Shown: positions 61,695-64,000 of the stretch, in pieces
Numbering within the stretch: position 1 is the first letter of the stretch
How the letters are laid out: every line of letters begins with the position of its first letter
Source of the DNA: Tritrichomonas musculus
Taxonomy: Eukaryota > Parabasalia > Tritrichomonadida > Tritrichomonadidae
NCBI GenBank assembly: GCA_039105265.1
Contig: JAPFFF010000004.1
Coordinates: forward strand, 7,979,501 to 8,043,500
DNA: 64,000 bases
Direction of reading: 5' to 3'
Notes under the pieces: model-generated
Told to the model about the DNA's origin: nothing
What the model saw: the letters and a program-made list of their open reading frames with translations, nothing else
Databases searched by the model: none
Translations under genes and position numbers: made by a program

Positions 61695-62622
61695 AAAATA
61701 ATTATATCTTAAAAATTAGATATTCTTTTTAATTAATAAATTTTTAAATCAATATTATATAGAATTCGAATTCATTTATTATATCTTAAAAATTAAAAAA
61801 TTCATTATTTATTCCAAAAAACATTAAAAATAGTGTTTTTATTATGCTACTTGAGGAATTTTCTTAAATGATTTACTATTTACATTATTTATATGTTGCT
61901 TTGAAATATAATAATAATTTTTAAAAAATTATATTATTGATATTCAAGAAATTATTATTTTTTTTCTAAATAAAAATTTTGAATTTAAAATTGAATTAAA
62001 TGTTAGTTTTTGAAAAAATTATTTTGATAATATCAGAATTTTGAAAATGTATTATTTTTATTAAGTTAATACTTATTTTTTTGATAATATATTAGTAATA
62101 TCCTCATATTAATGATAATGTATTTATTATATATATTATAAATCACATTTATATTATTATAAAATATATTTTTACATTTTAACTCAGTTTATTTGTATAT
62201 CACAATTGAGAATTAATTATAATAACGTATTAATTCAATTTTATTTTTCATAAATAATATTATCTTAAATGATATTCAATTAATTACTTTTTAATTAATT
62301 TAAAATATGTAAATAAAATTATGAAAAAAGAATATATGATATGAAGGTTAAAAAATATTTATATATTTGGATATTTACAAATTCCCAAAATCTCTTTGAA
62401 TGGTGGAAATTAGATAAGAACTCAAAAATATTTTCCGCTTTCAAAAGTTAAACTTTTTCTGTTTTTATTTTTTTTAGTGAAATATCTCTATTTTGGCTAA
62501 TAGAATCGGCTTCATATTTAAAATTGCATCATTTTATTGATAATGTTAATATTATTTATTATTAATTTTTTATAATTTTAGAATATGATAACCGCCAAAC
62601 GTCGAACCCTTTTATATATATA
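61649..62622. repeat. Candidate MITE bounded by TATATATAAAAGGG(G/T)TCGAC
   Basis: The left arm at 61649-61672 and right arm at 62601-62622 are reverse complements over about 20 bases with one mismatch; the interior is almost pure A/T without genes. The spacing (~970 bp) and TA-rich outer edges suit a TA-inserting miniature element. Because the outer half is simple TA repeat, only the AAAAGGGKTCGAC core is informative. Confidence 0.35.
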
Positions 62623-62689
62623 AAAAAAGATTGTAGAAAACCATAATAATGGTGAAAAAAAGATAATGGAAAAATCGAACTCAGTTATT

Positions 62690-62817
62690 TTGTTTTGCCC
62701 TGACAATGATAGCACTTTTGTCCCCGGACATGCCCCAGCATCTTTGGGCAGGCACAATGCCCTGACATGGAAAATTTTCGGGCACTATTGCCTGCCCGTG
62801 CCCCAAACTCATCTCTG
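62690..62817 (-). mobile_element. GC-rich hAT-like transposon terminus
   Basis: A ~120-bp island with unusually high GC content. Read on the minus strand from 62817 it begins CAGAGATGAGTTTGGGGCAC, closely resembling the CAGRG-type termini of hAT transposons, followed by internally repeated GGGCAGGCA and GCCCGTGCCC words that can fold back. No matching second end is seen in the window, so this would be a solo or truncated terminus. Confidence 0.45.
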
Positions 62818-63107
62818 AAATTATATCTTTTTTTTCTTTGAAAAAAATATTTAGAAAAATAATTTTATTTGCATTTTTATTTTATATTAATTTTTTAAAA
62901 TGCTTTTCAAAAATAATTTTCTAAATTTATATTTTCAATTTTAAGATAATTCTAAAATAATATAACAGTTTTATTATTCAATTATTTTGATATCATAAAA
63001 AAATATATCTGAATGTAATTGAAATATTAAGATAAGATAAAATTAAATTTGAATAATATAATTGAATTTTTTAAAAGTGTCTAAATTATATAAAAAGATT
63101 ATTTATT

Positions 63108-63575
63108 ATGCGAATATTCATCAATTTTACCACTGGAAATTATATTACACTCCATATACAGCCAAAAGATTTAATTGGTACAGTTAAATCTACAATAGAA
63201 GAACAAAAAGGAATTCCTTCTAATGAACAAGAACTTACTTTTCGAGGACATATCCTTGAAGATAACAAAACAATTGAATTCTATTCGATTCAAGAAGATT
63301 CAGCATTATGCTTATCAGTTAAAAATGGTAATATTTCTACTAATGAAGGTTTAATAACTTTATTTGTCAGCGTTCCAAATCGTAAATTAACATTTTATGT
63401 AAAACCAACTGATACTATAAAAGATGTTAAAAAGATGACAGAAGATGAAGTTGCACTTCCAGCATCTGGAATAACATTCACACATGAAGGTCATATATTA
63501 GAAGATAAACTTGAAATAGGAGAGACATTTAAAAATGAATCTACGATATATTATATTCCAACAAAAAATGATTAA
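63108..63575 (+). CDS. Divergent tandem ubiquitin-like protein (two UBL domains)
   Basis: 155 residues, ATG 63108. Residues 1-73 align with ubiquitin along their length (MRIFINFTTGNYITLHIQPK start; EEQKGIPSNEQELTFRGHIL; FYSIQEDSALCLSV). Residues about 80-152 are a second, more divergent copy (LTFYVKPTDTIKDVKKMTED, ITFTHEGHILEDKLEIG). Neither copy ends in the diglycine needed for conjugation, and the tail is YYIPTKND, so it probably acts as a non-conjugated UBL binding proteasome or p97-type factors. Lys residues are mostly not conserved. The gene is intact. Confidence 0.85.
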   Translation: MRIFINFTTGNYITLHIQPKDLIGTVKSTIEEQKGIPSNEQELTFRGHILEDNKTIEFYSIQEDSALCLSVKNGNISTNEGLITLFVSVPNRKLTFYVKPTDTIKDVKKMTEDEVALPASGITFTHEGHILEDKLEIGETFKNESTIYYIPTKND

Positions 63576-63805
63576 ATTAAGTATAAATTAATAGTTGAAT
63601 ACAAATTTTTTTATGAATATTAATACATATAACCTTGATATGAAATTCTTCAATAAAAATTTAATAAATGAATGTTTTATAATCATTTTAAAATACAAAA
63701 TGAATAAAAATAATTTTTTTTTTTATAAGATTTGATTATTTTTATCTCGACATAAATAATTTTAAGATATGAAAATCAAAAATTTGCATTAAAATGTAAA
63801 ATTAT

Positions 63806-64000
63806 TTATTTTTGGGATTCGTGTCTTCTTTCACGATCTGGGAATAATTCAGAGTCAAGCATTTCTGGTGAAGTAGTATGAATTTCAAGATGCTGCTTGA
63901 AAGCTCCGATTAATGGACTGATTGCAGATTCCATTTCTTTAACTGTCATTGCAGGGTTTGAATCTAATAATTCCGAGAAATAATATGTAAATACAAAATA
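63806..64000 (-). CDS. C-terminal 64 residues of an unrecognised gene (5' end outside window)
   Basis: The minus strand is open from the window edge to a TAA at 63806-63808. The peptide includes ELLDSNPAMTVKEMESAI, LIGAFKQHLEIHTT and a charged tail (ELFPDRERRHESQK). Composition and GC level look like a real, conserved gene. No family recognised from this portion. It is convergent with the UBL gene. Confidence 0.6.
   Translation of the reverse strand, partial: YFVFTYYFSELLDSNPAMTVKEMESAISPLIGAFKQHLEIHTTSPEMLDSELFPDRERRHESQK

Overview
The window looks like nuclear DNA of an anaerobic parabasalid protist. A Tritrichomonas-like species fits best; Trichomonas or Histomonas relatives cannot be excluded. 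Evidence: very AT-rich intergenic DNA with long A/T homopolymers; long uninterrupted genes with no recognisable trichomonad intron 3' signature; and several trichomonad hallmark families side by side. These are BspA-like leucine-rich-repeat (LRR_5) proteins with a DUF3447/ankyrin-type N-terminus, GP63/leishmanolysin-like M8 peptidases, chlamydial-Pmp-like beta-helix surface proteins, BTB plus F5/8-type-C proteins, divergent TKL-like kinases and many transposon relics. Species assignment is inference.

Layout. 1-8.5 kb is mobile-element territory: a decayed acidic coiled-coil gene with an in-frame stop, an element with two nearly identical ~256-bp terminal inverted repeats (1951-3153), a second element with ~48-bp TIRs and TA flanks carrying a 20/21-bp minisatellite (3894-5905), a hAT transposase pseudogene, and a tyrosine-recombinase relic on the minus strand. 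8.9-34 kb is a surface-protein and LRR region: an intact GP63-like protease fused to a Pmp-like beta-helix and a membrane anchor; an intact DUF3447/BspA gene with two decayed relatives (16.5-17.7 kb and 22.3-25.2 kb); smaller pseudogenes; and a 2543-residue membrane-anchored Pmp-like protein built from four ~1.5-kb tandem units. 34.4-40.5 kb holds an intact BTB/F5-8C gene, a decayed relative, and an inverted pair of BspA fragments. 40.6-57.5 kb is a denser housekeeping-type block: NAD(P)HX epimerase, a 2137-residue coiled-coil protein, a predicted pseudokinase, a SEP/UBX protein diverging from a multipass membrane protein, and an SDS22-type LRR protein with a long disordered tail. 57.5-63 kb is again relic-rich: Sel1-like and MULE-like fragments, a T83A16 tract, a DD35E integrase pseudogene, hairpins, and a GC-rich hAT-like terminus. 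The window ends with a divergent tandem ubiquitin-like gene and the 3' end of an unrecognised minus-strand gene.

Main points of interest. (1) The GP63-like protease and the giant Pmp-like protein share a homologous ~280-residue C-terminal beta-helix plus transmembrane cassette, suggesting a reusable cell-surface display module. (2) The giant protein's tandem units are nearly identical at DNA level, indicating recent amplification or homogenisation. (3) Several uncatalogued TIR elements with TA flanks are visible. (4) Many large genes are broken by only one to three lesions, often single-base shifts in A/T homopolymers, so pseudogenes and assembly errors must be separated. All calls come from reading the sequence; no database search was possible.
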